From: Legionella cherrii
GTDB lineage: Bacteria; Pseudomonadota; Gammaproteobacteria; Legionellales; Legionellaceae
Assembly (NCBI RefSeq): GCF_900635815.1
Contig: NZ_LR134173.1
Location: 3,070,001-3,134,000 of the forward strand
Direction of reading: 5' to 3'
DNA length: 64,000 nucleotides
A model generated the notes under the pieces. It did no database searches. It was not told where the DNA came from and saw nothing but the letters and a program-made list of their open reading frames with translations. Shown here in pieces: positions 1 through 8,222 of the stretch (the stretch's first letter is position 1; each line of letters opens with the position of its first letter). The position numbers were made by a program, and so were the translations under genes.

Positions 1-518
1 CCCTCGGGCAGATAATTCTGTAATTTATCTTGCAGATCATCGACTTGGACCCCTGTTTTTGCAGATACAGGAATAATTGCGGCAAACTCATGCTTTTCAC
101 TCATTTGCTCTATCCAAGGCAATAACTGCGTTTTGTCATCAATTTTATCTACTTTATTAACCACCAAAATACAAGGTACTTTGGCCTGTTTGACCAAACT
201 TAAAACGTATTCATCTTCTTCTTGCCAATGAGTTCCATCAACTAAAAAAGCAATCACATCCACATCACGCAATACACTTATTGCTGTTTTGTTCATCATG
301 CGATTCATTGCTTTTTTACTTCCCTGATGGATTCCAGGTGTATCCACATAAACAAATTGGTAATCACCCTCAGTACGTATCCCCAAGATACTGTGCCGGG
401 TTGTTTGTGGCTTTCTTGAGGTAATGCTTACTTTTTGTTGCAAAATACAATTGAGGAGTGTCGATTTACCTACATTAGGCCTACCAACCAAGGCGATATA
501 ACCACAATAACTAGTCAT
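1..518 (-). CDS. era: GTPase Era, 5' part (3' end outside window)
   Basis: Ribosome-associated GTPase needed for 16S rRNA maturation and 30S assembly. The visible 172 residues begin MTSYCGYIALVGRPNVGKST, giving the G1 P-loop. The KPQTTR segment typical of Era follows, then DTPG (G3) and NKVD (G4). The start ATG is at 518. The KH RNA-binding domain lies beyond base 1, so the gene is incomplete only because the window ends. Family assignment rests on the KPQTTRH signature, which separates Era from Der and MnmE. Confidence 0.93.
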   Translation of the reverse strand, partial: MTSYCGYIALVGRPNVGKSTLLNCILQQKVSITSRKPQTTRHSILGIRTEGDYQFVYVDTPGIHQGSKKAMNRMMNKTAISVLRDVDVIAFLVDGTHWQEEDEYVLSLVKQAKVPCILVVNKVDKIDDKTQLLPWIEQMSEKHEFAAIIPVSAKTGVQVDDLQDKLQNYLPE

Positions 519-655
519 TAAAATAGATTCCTGTTTATTTTTAAAACATTTTATCAGTGACACCATAAAATTTCCAGATTTTGTAACCGGTCCTACTTGA
601 TATTTCATTAAAAAACCAAGTATCCTGTGCACTATGTGAACAAAGGATGGTTCCG

Positions 656-3600
656 ATGTCTGATTTTGTAACGACAAAAGGGCACACACAAATTATCGTC
701 CCCTTAACCATTACTCCCTTTAGCCATCAAGCACTACCTACGGTGACTGGGAGTCCATTCAGCCATGAAGCAGGGGCAGTACTATATGGGCATTATAATA
801 TGGAATACCTCCTCCCCGGAGGTGACAGGCTGCGCTTAATTGCCAACCATGATAAAAAAACGGTGCAGCTTATGTTATTCACCCACCAGGACGCTCTAAT
901 CCAACTTCTTCCAGGAGATCGACCCGCTTCATTAGTTGCTAACATCATAAGCAAAGTTCATCGCTATCGAATCCGTTCAGCCAGTTACAGTCATCCACTC
1001 ACTTCGGCACAAGAGCAAAAGCTGCAACTGGCAAACGAATGCATTGATTCATTAAAAAAATTGTTAAAAAAAGAACGTAAACTAAGCAGCCAGGATCATG
1101 AAGGGCATCAGGCATTAAAAAAACAAGTGATTGATATTATTGGACATTGCTCCAATCAAAATCGCTTAATATCAGCTACTCCCCTCGTATCCGAAGGTGC
1201 TCTAGGAGATATTCTTTATGAGGCTCATAAAACGGCGCAACATTATTCATTTAACCGTGTTTTTTCTGTATCACGGCAAGACCAAATGGATTTTAGCCAT
1301 ATCTTAAAAAAACATACAGCACCACACCCTTGTCTTGTTTGGGACAGTGAACTCCATATAGGCCATAACAGCAAAGATTTAGATGATGCTTTAAGGGTTA
1401 TCTGTGATTATTATAAATTGTCACATGCAGCAAAGTTGAGCAATGTCCCTGCAAATAGATTTGCCCAGCTTGCCGCTTTTTTTAATAAATTATGGCGAGA
1501 TGGCCATGATTGGGTCAATTATTTATCAATGAATGCCAAGCCGGAACATAAAACCGAAGTATTAAAGCGCCTGGATGGTCTGACAATAACCCAAATAACT
1601 CCCTACTACAGACTGCAAGGCTTTCCACAAAAAGGTTATCCCGATTTAAAGATGTTAATTAACCAACTAATCGATAGTTCTAGCGAACCCATATGTGTAA
1701 GTAGCATAAAAAAAGCAAAACAAATACTTAACCAATTACCCCATGGAAGCTGGGCAATTATTGCTAATGAGCAACTCGTCCTGATAAGACAAGAAAACCA
1801 ATTGGTGCAAGTGCGTTATTTCATTCATGAGGGGCTTTTCTATCCATTGCCGGAAGGACAAGATTTATATACTCTAGGACAAATTAGTAAACGTCATCTC
1901 TATTTACCGGAACGTGTCGGTCTTAAACTGAATGCGTTTATTTCACGAATACCTCGATTTTTCTATAACTTCTATAAAAGCATGAATCGTTTTATAATTC
2001 ATGACTTACATGACGATTTTTTCAATCATATCCATGATACACACCTCCCCCCACAAGATTCCTTTGAGCTAAAAAAACAACAAAAACAACGCGCTAAAGC
2101 AAGAAACTCTCTAATTTTGGCTTTAGAAAATAAAGGACTTTTAACTACGGGACAAACCTTAGAAGAGTTCATTAAAGAACGAATTAGCGACAGCCCCTAC
2201 ATTATTGCACGCTCCAATCATCCACCAAGTCCACATGCTTATGACAATCCTTTTCATCGAGCGTTAGAAGTAATACGCCATATTGCCAGTTTTTTTATCG
2301 ACGTGAGCGAAAAAAATCCCTTGATTGGTACTTTAGCAATGGCTGCCTATGCCTACGGTGGTGGCGCTGTACTTGCGCCCGAATTCCTTAAATCGATTTT
2401 AACCAAATTACACTTGCACGGTTTAATCTCAGGCATTGAGCCGACACAAAAATTAGCTCATTGGATGAGTCATGGAACAATTTCTGAAGCTATTTCGGCA
2501 TCGATAACCTACTGGCAAGGTGTCGTGGCGGGTGGCAACCTGGATAAATTTTTTGTTGAGGCGGTGAATGTACTCAAGGAAGATCCAGCGGAAATTGCCA
2601 TTATCGCTTCATTGGCGCTGAGTTTAGGTTATAGTTTAACAAAAATAATTCCTTCGCTAGGACGTGAAATGGGGGAATTTCCCTATACCAATTATGCTGC
2701 ATTAGGTGGAAAAGGCGGAGCTGCTATTTATGATACAATTATGCACCCAGGTGATGATTGGTTTTTAGGGACTTGTAAATGGCTATGCAAATTTTTTGTA
2801 AACTTAGGGAAACTTGGTATTGCTCCTTTTTTTGAAGGCTACCATTATGGATTTTATGATGGGTTTCTCAAAGGCTTGGGAAAAAGTGGGAGGCTGTTTA
2901 AAAACCTCAGCAAGCAAATTCTTGCAGCCAGCACCGATTTTATTTTAGCGCTACTTACTATCCCACTGCTTGAGGCAAGTGCTCTTTTTATTCATGTACC
3001 ATTTCGTGGTATTACAAATCTACTCACTAAAACACTTGCAGTTCTTGGTAACGTCAGTGACACAGGCGAATTATTACTTTTCTTTTCTAAACGGCCACCA
3101 TCAGACAATTTAATAGCCAATTTCAGATTTTCCCCGCTTTATGGTTTTACCTGGCCATTTGGGCATTTTTCTGATAATCAACTCCTCAATCTCTGCATTA
3201 ACAGTGTTCGGGCTCTATGCATACCACTATTACAATTAGCAAAAAATCTCCTTATTTTGCCTATCCTTGATTTCATCTCACTTTCTACACGCATAGGGCT
3301 TACTATTTTAAATCCTGTAACGCGTATTTTTGCCTATGCTTTAGGCAGTATTATATGTACGCTCGGCGAAATATGGGATCAATCATTTGGTGTCTTGTTT
3401 GCAGCCAGTGCAAAGGGAATCGCTATAGCGTGCAACTGGATCGATAACCAAGCCAGTTCAGTGAAACAAACATTATTATCATTTATAGAAAGTCAACGGG
3501 GGCATTTATACTTTTGGGCATTTGCGCGTGAAGATATTAAATTGCACACCACTTTAAACGATGCAGAATATTACTCAAGTGATCCACGACGTTATGAATT

Positions 3601-3781
3601 GATCCCACACTCAAGCACTCATTGTTTGTTGCGAACACTTTTGGATAACAGCAGTGAAGCACGCTTGTTAGAAGACAGGCATAGCCCTATACCTCATCAT
3701 CCCCCTATGTTTCCAGTAAAAAATTCGCAAAGTATTCCGAAAGCTTCTTCACAAAACGAGGTAATTAACTATAGTATGTAG
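656..3781 (+). CDS. Large orphan protein with hydrophobic segments, candidate Dot/Icm effector
   Basis: I do not recognise the family. The protein has 1041 residues if translation starts at ATG 656. That start is preferred over ATG 647 because an AAAGGA ribosome-binding site (642-647) lies at proper distance from 656 and overlaps 647. There is no N-terminal signal peptide. The N-terminal half is soluble-looking. The region from about residue 540 to 960 holds several long hydrophobic or amphipathic stretches, including Gly/Ala-rich runs around 565-580 and 660-680. The tail is Ser/Pro/His-rich and polar. Large orphan proteins with internal membrane-associating segments and polar C-termini are common among Legionella effectors, but secretion here is inference. 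It sits alone between era (opposite strand) and the next orphan gene. Confidence 0.8.
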   Translation: MSDFVTTKGHTQIIVPLTITPFSHQALPTVTGSPFSHEAGAVLYGHYNMEYLLPGGDRLRLIANHDKKTVQLMLFTHQDALIQLLPGDRPASLVANIISKVHRYRIRSASYSHPLTSAQEQKLQLANECIDSLKKLLKKERKLSSQDHEGHQALKKQVIDIIGHCSNQNRLISATPLVSEGALGDILYEAHKTAQHYSFNRVFSVSRQDQMDFSHILKKHTAPHPCLVWDSELHIGHNSKDLDDALRVICDYYKLSHAAKLSNVPANRFAQLAAFFNKLWRDGHDWVNYLSMNAKPEHKTEVLKRLDGLTITQITPYYRLQGFPQKGYPDLKMLINQLIDSSSEPICVSSIKKAKQILNQLPHGSWAIIANEQLVLIRQENQLVQVRYFIHEGLFYPLPEGQDLYTLGQISKRHLYLPERVGLKLNAFISRIPRFFYNFYKSMNRFIIHDLHDDFFNHIHDTHLPPQDSFELKKQQKQRAKARNSLILALENKGLLTTGQTLEEFIKERISDSPYIIARSNHPPSPHAYDNPFHRALEVIRHIASFFIDVSEKNPLIGTLAMAAYAYGGGAVLAPEFLKSILTKLHLHGLISGIEPTQKLAHWMSHGTISEAISASITYWQGVVAGGNLDKFFVEAVNVLKEDPAEIAIIASLALSLGYSLTKIIPSLGREMGEFPYTNYAALGGKGGAAIYDTIMHPGDDWFLGTCKWLCKFFVNLGKLGIAPFFEGYHYGFYDGFLKGLGKSGRLFKNLSKQILAASTDFILALLTIPLLEASALFIHVPFRGITNLLTKTLAVLGNVSDTGELLLFFSKRPPSDNLIANFRFSPLYGFTWPFGHFSDNQLLNLCINSVRALCIPLLQLAKNLLILPILDFISLSTRIGLTILNPVTRIFAYALGSIICTLGEIWDQSFGVLFAASAKGIAIACNWIDNQASSVKQTLLSFIESQRGHLYFWAFAREDIKLHTTLNDAEYYSSDPRRYELIPHSSTHCLLRTLLDNSSEARLLEDRHSPIPHHPPMFPVKNSQSIPKASSQNEVINYSM

Positions 3782-3810
3782 GGGAGACCTACTTTAAAAA
3801 CAGCCAAATT

Positions 3811-3840
3811 TTGGTATTTTATTGACCAGTATTATATAAT
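3811..3840 (+). promoter_or_regulatory. Putative sigma-70 promoter for the coiled-coil gene at 3868
   Basis: TTGGTA (3811-3816) and a perfect TATAAT (3835-3840) are separated by 18 bases. They lie 28 bases upstream of the ATG at 3868, which also has an AAGAGGA ribosome-binding site (3854-3860). Seen by eye only. Confidence 0.5.
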
Positions 3841-3867
3841 TAAAATAAGCTGTAAGAGGATATATAC

Positions 3868-5550
3868 ATGACGCTATCGAAACAATCCCTCTCTGAAGTG
3901 CTTACACCCATTGAATATAAAGCCCTGGATAACAAATTAGCTGAATCTATAAAATCTAAGATAGATGATGATCCTAATTCTTCAATAAATCTTAGCCTTT
4001 TCGGTCTACAAGATTCTGACAGTTTAAGACGTTTCTTGTTAACCCCTGCTGGAGAAACAACAACGGAGAGACTTGTTACTGAAAAAGAAAACGAGAGAGC
4101 TATTGAAGAATGGCAGCAGCAGCAACTTCAAGAACAAATCCGGATGGAGGAACAAAGAAGGGCCTTTTTCCATTTTCTCATGGAAGAGGATGAAGCTGAA
4201 GCCAAAAAAGCTCAAAACGAGCTTATCCAAATGCAACAAGAAAAAACAATGAAAGATGAGCAAAAAGCGCAGCAAAAGACAGCCCCTCCTGAACCGAACA
4301 AAGCAACACAGGAAGCAATTAAAGGTTATGATAATACGATAAAACAGCTTGAAGAAGATCGAAAGGTGCTTGAGAACCGTTCAAAAAAGTTAGAGCAAGA
4401 GAAAGAATTAATTGAAAATAAATATAGTACTATGGAGAAGAGTTTAGACGATGCTCCTAAATTCGAAAAACTATCAGAAAATAAAATTCAAACTGAGATT
4501 GAGAAACTTCAAAAACAGGCCAATCAAATCGCAGATGACATGGTGAATCCCAAATTAAAGCTAACCGACAAACAAATGTATGCAAAAGTACATGAGCTCA
4601 ATGCCATAGAAGCAAAAATTGCAAACTTGAATGATATAATCGCTACTAAAAAAGAAGGCGGAAAACAATTCGTTGATGCTCAGGGAAAACCCGCTAGCAT
4701 GAAAGATGCTGCTTTTGTTATTCCTAGAAATAAAGAAATTGTCAAAGATAAAGATGGAAATTATTATCTAATCAAAAAAGGGGAATCCTTTGATCAGATG
4801 ACCCCAACCCAAAAAGAGGAAGCGCAAAAAGCGTTTCAACGTGAGAAAAAGGACATTCAAGTCGTAAGAGATGTTGTAAAAGACACCAAAAAAGAGGCAT
4901 TAGAATTCAACGCGAAAAGTATTGCAGAGAATAATAAAGCATTAGACCTCAATGCGCTGAGTCTTGCACAAAATAAAGCAGAAAAAACAATGCTAGAAAA
5001 CCAGGCGAGGTTAATGCAATCAGCACGTGCAACTGTACAGCAGTCTTTACAACAAAATCCAACGGACAATTTAGCGTTGAAAGCACCTCGATCCACTCTC
5101 ACTACCCCTTCAGTTTCATTGCCAACAATAGCTCAAACACCACAATCGTCCAAAGTCGGCTCAACTCCAATTCCGACTCAACAACAAATTTTTAATGCGG
5201 CATTTGTCCAAACACTGAATCAAGGACAAAAGCCAGGTACTCAAACGACTTGGGGTAAATTATTTAAATTTGTCGATGAAATTCAAGATCCACGAGTGAA
5301 AGAGGAAGCAGATAAATTCTTAACGGATGAAGCCAAAAAAAACCAATCAAAAGATAAGTCATCTACCCTGGATAATCTAAAGGAAACGTTAAAGCAAACA
5401 CCGGTACCTGAAGTCACAATGAATGCGTTCCTGAAGCATATGGCTGCATTTGAAGAAGCCTATAAGGAGAATGTCACCCCGGAACAGGGCCCGATAGAAC
5501 AACAACAGCGAGAACCCGATACCATCTCACCCTCCGCTACTAATATGTAG
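3868..5550 (+). CDS. Large coiled-coil orphan protein, candidate Dot/Icm effector
   Basis: A 560-residue hydrophilic protein with no signal peptide or membrane segment, and no family I recognise. Residues about 75-260 are dense in E, K and Q with heptad-like spacing, and residues 330-400 form a second helical block. Residues about 400-440 are a Ser/Thr/Pro/Gln linker. A short globular-looking C-terminal part runs from about 445 to 535 and ends in an acidic/Gln-rich tail. The start ATG 3868 has an AAGAGGA ribosome-binding site 7 bases upstream and a good promoter at 3811-3840. A hairpin at 5621-5640 may end the transcript, so the gene appears monocistronic. Effector status is inference from architecture and genome type. 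Confidence 0.82.
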   Translation: MTLSKQSLSEVLTPIEYKALDNKLAESIKSKIDDDPNSSINLSLFGLQDSDSLRRFLLTPAGETTTERLVTEKENERAIEEWQQQQLQEQIRMEEQRRAFFHFLMEEDEAEAKKAQNELIQMQQEKTMKDEQKAQQKTAPPEPNKATQEAIKGYDNTIKQLEEDRKVLENRSKKLEQEKELIENKYSTMEKSLDDAPKFEKLSENKIQTEIEKLQKQANQIADDMVNPKLKLTDKQMYAKVHELNAIEAKIANLNDIIATKKEGGKQFVDAQGKPASMKDAAFVIPRNKEIVKDKDGNYYLIKKGESFDQMTPTQKEEAQKAFQREKKDIQVVRDVVKDTKKEALEFNAKSIAENNKALDLNALSLAQNKAEKTMLENQARLMQSARATVQQSLQQNPTDNLALKAPRSTLTTPSVSLPTIAQTPQSSKVGSTPIPTQQQIFNAAFVQTLNQGQKPGTQTTWGKLFKFVDEIQDPRVKEEADKFLTDEAKKNQSKDKSSTLDNLKETLKQTPVPEVTMNAFLKHMAAFEEAYKENVTPEQGPIEQQQREPDTISPSATNM

Positions 5551-5620
5551 GGATCTTAACTGTCGATAAATGAGGAAATCTATCCTGAGAATACCTAATT
5601 GGATACTCAGGTTACATTTT

Positions 5621-5640
5621 AGGGTCTGTTTACAGACCCT
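5621..5640 (+). terminator. Hairpin downstream of the 560-residue coiled-coil gene
   Basis: AGGGTCTG-TTTA-CAGACCCT is a perfect 8-bp stem with a 4-base loop, followed by AATTTGTTC. A weaker imperfect dyad (about 5584-5611) precedes it. The following T-run is poor, so efficiency is uncertain. The rest of 5641-5865 holds a CCCGGCCGGG palindrome (about 5660-5670) and no gene that I can see. Confidence 0.5.
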
Positions 5641-5865
5641 AATTTGTTCAAACTAATTGCCCCGGCCGGGATCCTGGCAAAAAGGAGTAGTGTTCGATTT
5701 TTAATCTCTATTAATATCAAACTGTAAATGCCATTATCTGTCGTGACCTGGACGAATCAAAAACACCATAGCAGTTAATATTCTCCGTGAAATACGCTGA
5801 TAAAATTGATAAATCAACTTTACTAAATTTGACCTCCTGAGAAAACGTAGATTTATCTTACTAAT

Positions 5866-6270
5866 TTAACTTTTTTCAAAAGTCATAAGAATCGGACAAG
5901 GCGAAGAAATACTCTCTCTACATTTTGCTACCAAAAGTGATAGCGTGTTACGAGCCTCTGTTAACTCATTAATTTTTAAATTAAGTTTTTCAATACGCTT
6001 TTCAGCCATGTCTCTTACACGCTCCCGATCATTTTTAGCATCAAAATCTAACAATTCTTTTATTTCTTTTAGAGTAAAGCCTGCTTTTTTAGCTAACAGG
6101 ATAAACCTCAAACGGCTTACATCATTCTCACCATAACGTCTTATTTTTCCAGTTCCAAATTCTTTCTTAAGCAACGGGACATGAAGTAGACCTTTACGTT
6201 GATAATAACGTATGGTTTCAACCCCAACTTCACATAATTTAGCAAATTCACTAATTGTCATATCATGCAT
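5866..6270 (-). CDS. MerR-family transcriptional regulator, mer-like but lacking the middle metal-binding cysteine
   Basis: A 134-residue MerR-family activator. Residues 4-70 are the winged-helix DNA-binding region (TISEFAKLCEVGVETIRYYQ and the RRYGENDVSRLRFI segment), followed by the long dimerisation helix (about 78-115). The C-terminal loop has C-x7-C followed by PIL, resembling the C117...C126-PL loop of mercury MerR. The residue matching MerR C82 is not cysteine, so classic Hg(II) coordination is unlikely. A GGAG ribosome-binding site supports ATG 6270. The gene is divergent from a glutaredoxin-MauE gene, and a mer-type dyad (6281-6294) lies in the spacer. By analogy with MerR it should repress itself and switch on the partner gene. 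The inducer is unknown; thiol stress or a soft metal are guesses. Confidence 0.85.
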   Translation of the reverse strand: MHDMTISEFAKLCEVGVETIRYYQRKGLLHVPLLKKEFGTGKIRRYGENDVSRLRFILLAKKAGFTLKEIKELLDFDAKNDRERVRDMAEKRIEKLNLKINELTEARNTLSLLVAKCRESISSPCPILMTFEKS

Positions 6271-6273
6271 TTC

Positions 6274-6305
6274 TTGACTCCGTACTATGGTACGTACTCT
6301 ATATT
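6274..6305 (+). promoter_or_regulatory. MerR-type promoter/operator with long spacer
   Basis: TTGACT (6274-6279) and TATATT (6300-6305) are separated by 20 bases. Family promoters typically have a stretched 19-20 bp spacer. Inside it lies the dyad CGTAC-TATG-GTACG (6281-6294). Its core layout, TTGACTCCGTAC-n4-GTAC, matches the classic mer operator. An ATG at 6287 falls inside this element and so cannot be the start of the downstream gene. Confidence 0.75.
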
Positions 6306-6340
6306 ACTATTTTTGGACCATTAATTTAAAGAGTATAGAA

Positions 6341-7084
6341 ATGAGCAATACCTCAATGAAAAAAGCAATTCTGTATCGCATGGCGATGAAACATCATGTT
6401 TGTCCCTATGGCCTTAAAGCTAGAGATTTATTGCAGCGCCAAGGTTATGAGGTGGAAGATAATTGGCTATCAACACGTGAGCAAGTCGATGCGTTTAAGC
6501 AAAAGCACGATGTGAAAACCACACCTCAAACTTTTATCCATGGAGAGCGGATTGGGGGTTATGATGATTTGCGACGTCACTTTAAAAAGAAGTTAAGAGA
6601 TCCTAAAGAAACAAGTTATCGACCAGTCATTGTACTTTTTGTAATGACTGCGATGATGGCAATGTCAGTGAGTTACGCATTCTTTGGTAACCTGTTTACA
6701 GTACGTGCTTTAGGCTGGTTTGTTGCTTTTAGCATGACAGTTCTTGCTCTATTAAAATTACAGAATATCGAAAGTTTTTCAACGATGTTTCTAAACTATG
6801 ATCTCTTGGCTAAACGTTGGGTTCCTTATAGCTATATTTATCCATATGCTGAGGGTTTAGCAGGTCTATTAATGATTTCAGGAGCACTAAATTGGTTTTC
6901 CATTCCAGTTGCCTTATTTATTGGAACTGTAGGTTCACTTTCTGTGTTTAAAGCCGTTTATATCGACAAACGTGAGCTAAAATGCGCCTGTGTGGGAGGT
7001 GACAGTAACGTACCTTTAGGATTTATTTCACTCACTGAAAACCTAATGATGATTGGAATGGCTTTATTCATGTTGATTATGTAA
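6341..7084 (+). CDS. Monothiol glutaredoxin fused to a MauE/DoxX-like membrane domain
   Basis: A 247-residue membrane protein. Residues about 7-85 form a glutaredoxin fold: CPYG at 21-24 (one active cysteine), the TTPQTF cis-proline loop and the GGYDDL end. Residues about 95-245 contain four or so hydrophobic segments plus a CAC motif near residue 220, as in MauE/DoxX redox-associated membrane proteins. The start ATG 6341 is chosen because the in-frame ATG at 6287 lies within the promoter, and AAAGAG lies 7 bases upstream of 6341. It is probably the regulatory target of the divergent MerR protein. The likely role is thiol or electron transfer at the inner membrane; the substrate is unknown. 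Confidence 0.85.
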   Translation: MSNTSMKKAILYRMAMKHHVCPYGLKARDLLQRQGYEVEDNWLSTREQVDAFKQKHDVKTTPQTFIHGERIGGYDDLRRHFKKKLRDPKETSYRPVIVLFVMTAMMAMSVSYAFFGNLFTVRALGWFVAFSMTVLALLKLQNIESFSTMFLNYDLLAKRWVPYSYIYPYAEGLAGLLMISGALNWFSIPVALFIGTVGSLSVFKAVYIDKRELKCACVGGDSNVPLGFISLTENLMMIGMALFMLIM

Positions 7085-7113
7085 TTCAACTAATTTGCTG
7101 ATCAGGAGTATAG

Positions 7114-7326
7114 ATGAAAACTTTATCCACGGTATGACTATTGAGTTTGCTATCTAACAACTCCTGGACATACGCTATCCCATCTGCCCATTGAAACATG
7201 AACTACCCGATCAAAATACTATACAAGTAGTGATTAAGAATGCCTCGAGTAAAAGCAGGGCCAACACTACAGAAACAATTCCCTCCAGGAGACAAGGTAA
7301 CCTGGTTTTTGCAGCTTAATAATTGA
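7114..7326 (+). pseudogene. Decayed small secreted-protein gene
   Basis: AGGAG (7104-7108) precedes ATG 7114, which opens MKTLSTV. A TGA then stands where TGG would fit, followed in frame by LLSLLSNNSWTYA, together a convincing signal peptide. The reading continues in another frame (ICPLKHELPDQNTIQVVIKN), as if one C were missing near 7179-7183. It then shifts once more near a run of four A (about 7250), ending GDKVTWFLQLNN-stop at 7324-7326. Three small lesions would restore a protein of about 70 residues. I do not recognise the family. A minus-strand ORF at 7203-7436 overlaps and is less convincing. The rest of 7085-7501 shows no clear gene. Confidence 0.45.
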
Positions 7327-7501
7327 ACATAACCCTTTTTTACCAAGATCACGGCCGAGGGTCTAATTAATATCCTTAATTTCTTTAACCAAGAATCATT
7401 AATATACTTGCCAATACGATCTAACTCTTCTAACATTAAACTTTATGCTCATATGAAACAAAGTTTACTAAAAAATAATATACATCACCGTAGGACTCAC
7501 T

Positions 7502-8059
7502 ATGATCTTAGATAAGTTACTGGGCAATCAATCTGTAATTATATCACTGGATGTAGACAATTTTTTGTTTGAACGATTACAACAAATTAAAGATGCTGGT
7601 TTTGACTTGGTTGAAATTAATTCAACCGATCAAAAATTATTAGCTCAAGCAGTTGCCCGCTACCCATCTCTTAAAATTGGTGCTGGCGGTGTGATTGATA
7701 CCCAACAACTTGAAAATTGTTATCAGGCAAGTGTGCATTTTGCAACTAGCCCTGGTTATTTACCCGAAATTGCACAAACAGCCAACGTTTACTCATTCAA
7801 TTACCTACCCGGAGTGGCTACCATTTCAGAAGCAATGGCAGTGATGAGTCTTGGTTACACGCATGTTCGCCCGTTTCCTGCGGATTTGGCTTTTTGTACC
7901 CTTTTAAATAAATGCCTTCCTCATCTCAAATTATTCCCCGCTGAAATTGAATGGGAAGAAGCAGAACATTTCCTGAATTTACCTGCAGTAGCCGCAGTGA
8001 GTATACATAATCCAGATACAAAACAGCTCAACGCGCTTACAACAAGCATTTTGGCCTAG
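7502..8059 (+). CDS. KDPG/KHG aldolase-like protein, catalytic lysine apparently replaced
   Basis: A 185-residue TIM-barrel-like homologue of Entner-Doudoroff aldolase (Eda, usually about 205-215 residues). Recognisable stretches are DLVEINSTD (Glu39 matching the catalytic Glu), IGAGGVIDTQQL, FATSPGYLPEI and YLPGVATISEAM. At the Schiff-base position, where Eda reads K-x-FPAE, this protein reads VRPFPAD, so Arg123 stands at the lysine. A second LKLFPAE at about residues 141-147 falls where the phosphate-binding GGI loop is expected. It is short at the C-terminus. It may be a diverged, non-aldolase or non-enzymatic paralogue; activity cannot be judged from sequence. It stands alone, with no edd or zwf nearby. 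Confidence 0.75.
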   Translation: MILDKLLGNQSVIISLDVDNFLFERLQQIKDAGFDLVEINSTDQKLLAQAVARYPSLKIGAGGVIDTQQLENCYQASVHFATSPGYLPEIAQTANVYSFNYLPGVATISEAMAVMSLGYTHVRPFPADLAFCTLLNKCLPHLKLFPAEIEWEEAEHFLNLPAVAAVSIHNPDTKQLNALTTSILA

Positions 8060-8178
8060 CACTAAGTTTTACGTGGGATGTAAAAAAACTTGGTGAACGG
8101 TCCAAATGTGGCCGTTCCTTGGTATAAACTGGCCATTTGCACTCTAATAAAATTTTAATAATATTTCCTTAATGTGGA

Positions 8179-8216
8179 AGAGCCTATAATAATTAATAAG
8201 TAATATTACAGGCTCT
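8179..8216 (+). promoter_or_regulatory. 38-bp dyad overlapping the -10 region of the 8223 gene
   Basis: AGAGCCTATAATAATTA on the left pairs with TAATATTACAGGCTCT on the right, with only small mismatches. A TATAAT (8185-8190) lies inside the left arm. The start ATG 8223 follows 6 bases after the dyad and has no clear Shine-Dalgarno sequence. It could be an operator or an RNA hairpin controlling translation. Confidence 0.4.
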
Positions 8217-8222
8217 GATTCT

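Noticed and set aside
7203..7436. 77-codon minus-strand open frame
   Set aside because: No ribosome-binding site, no family resemblance, and it lies antisense to a more convincing decayed secreted-protein gene.
8140..8180. Possible PmrA-type box (two TTAAT half sites) upstream of the 8223 gene
   Set aside because: The half sites TTAAT are 14 bases apart instead of the 11 expected for the tandem PmrA consensus, and flanking bases do not fit.
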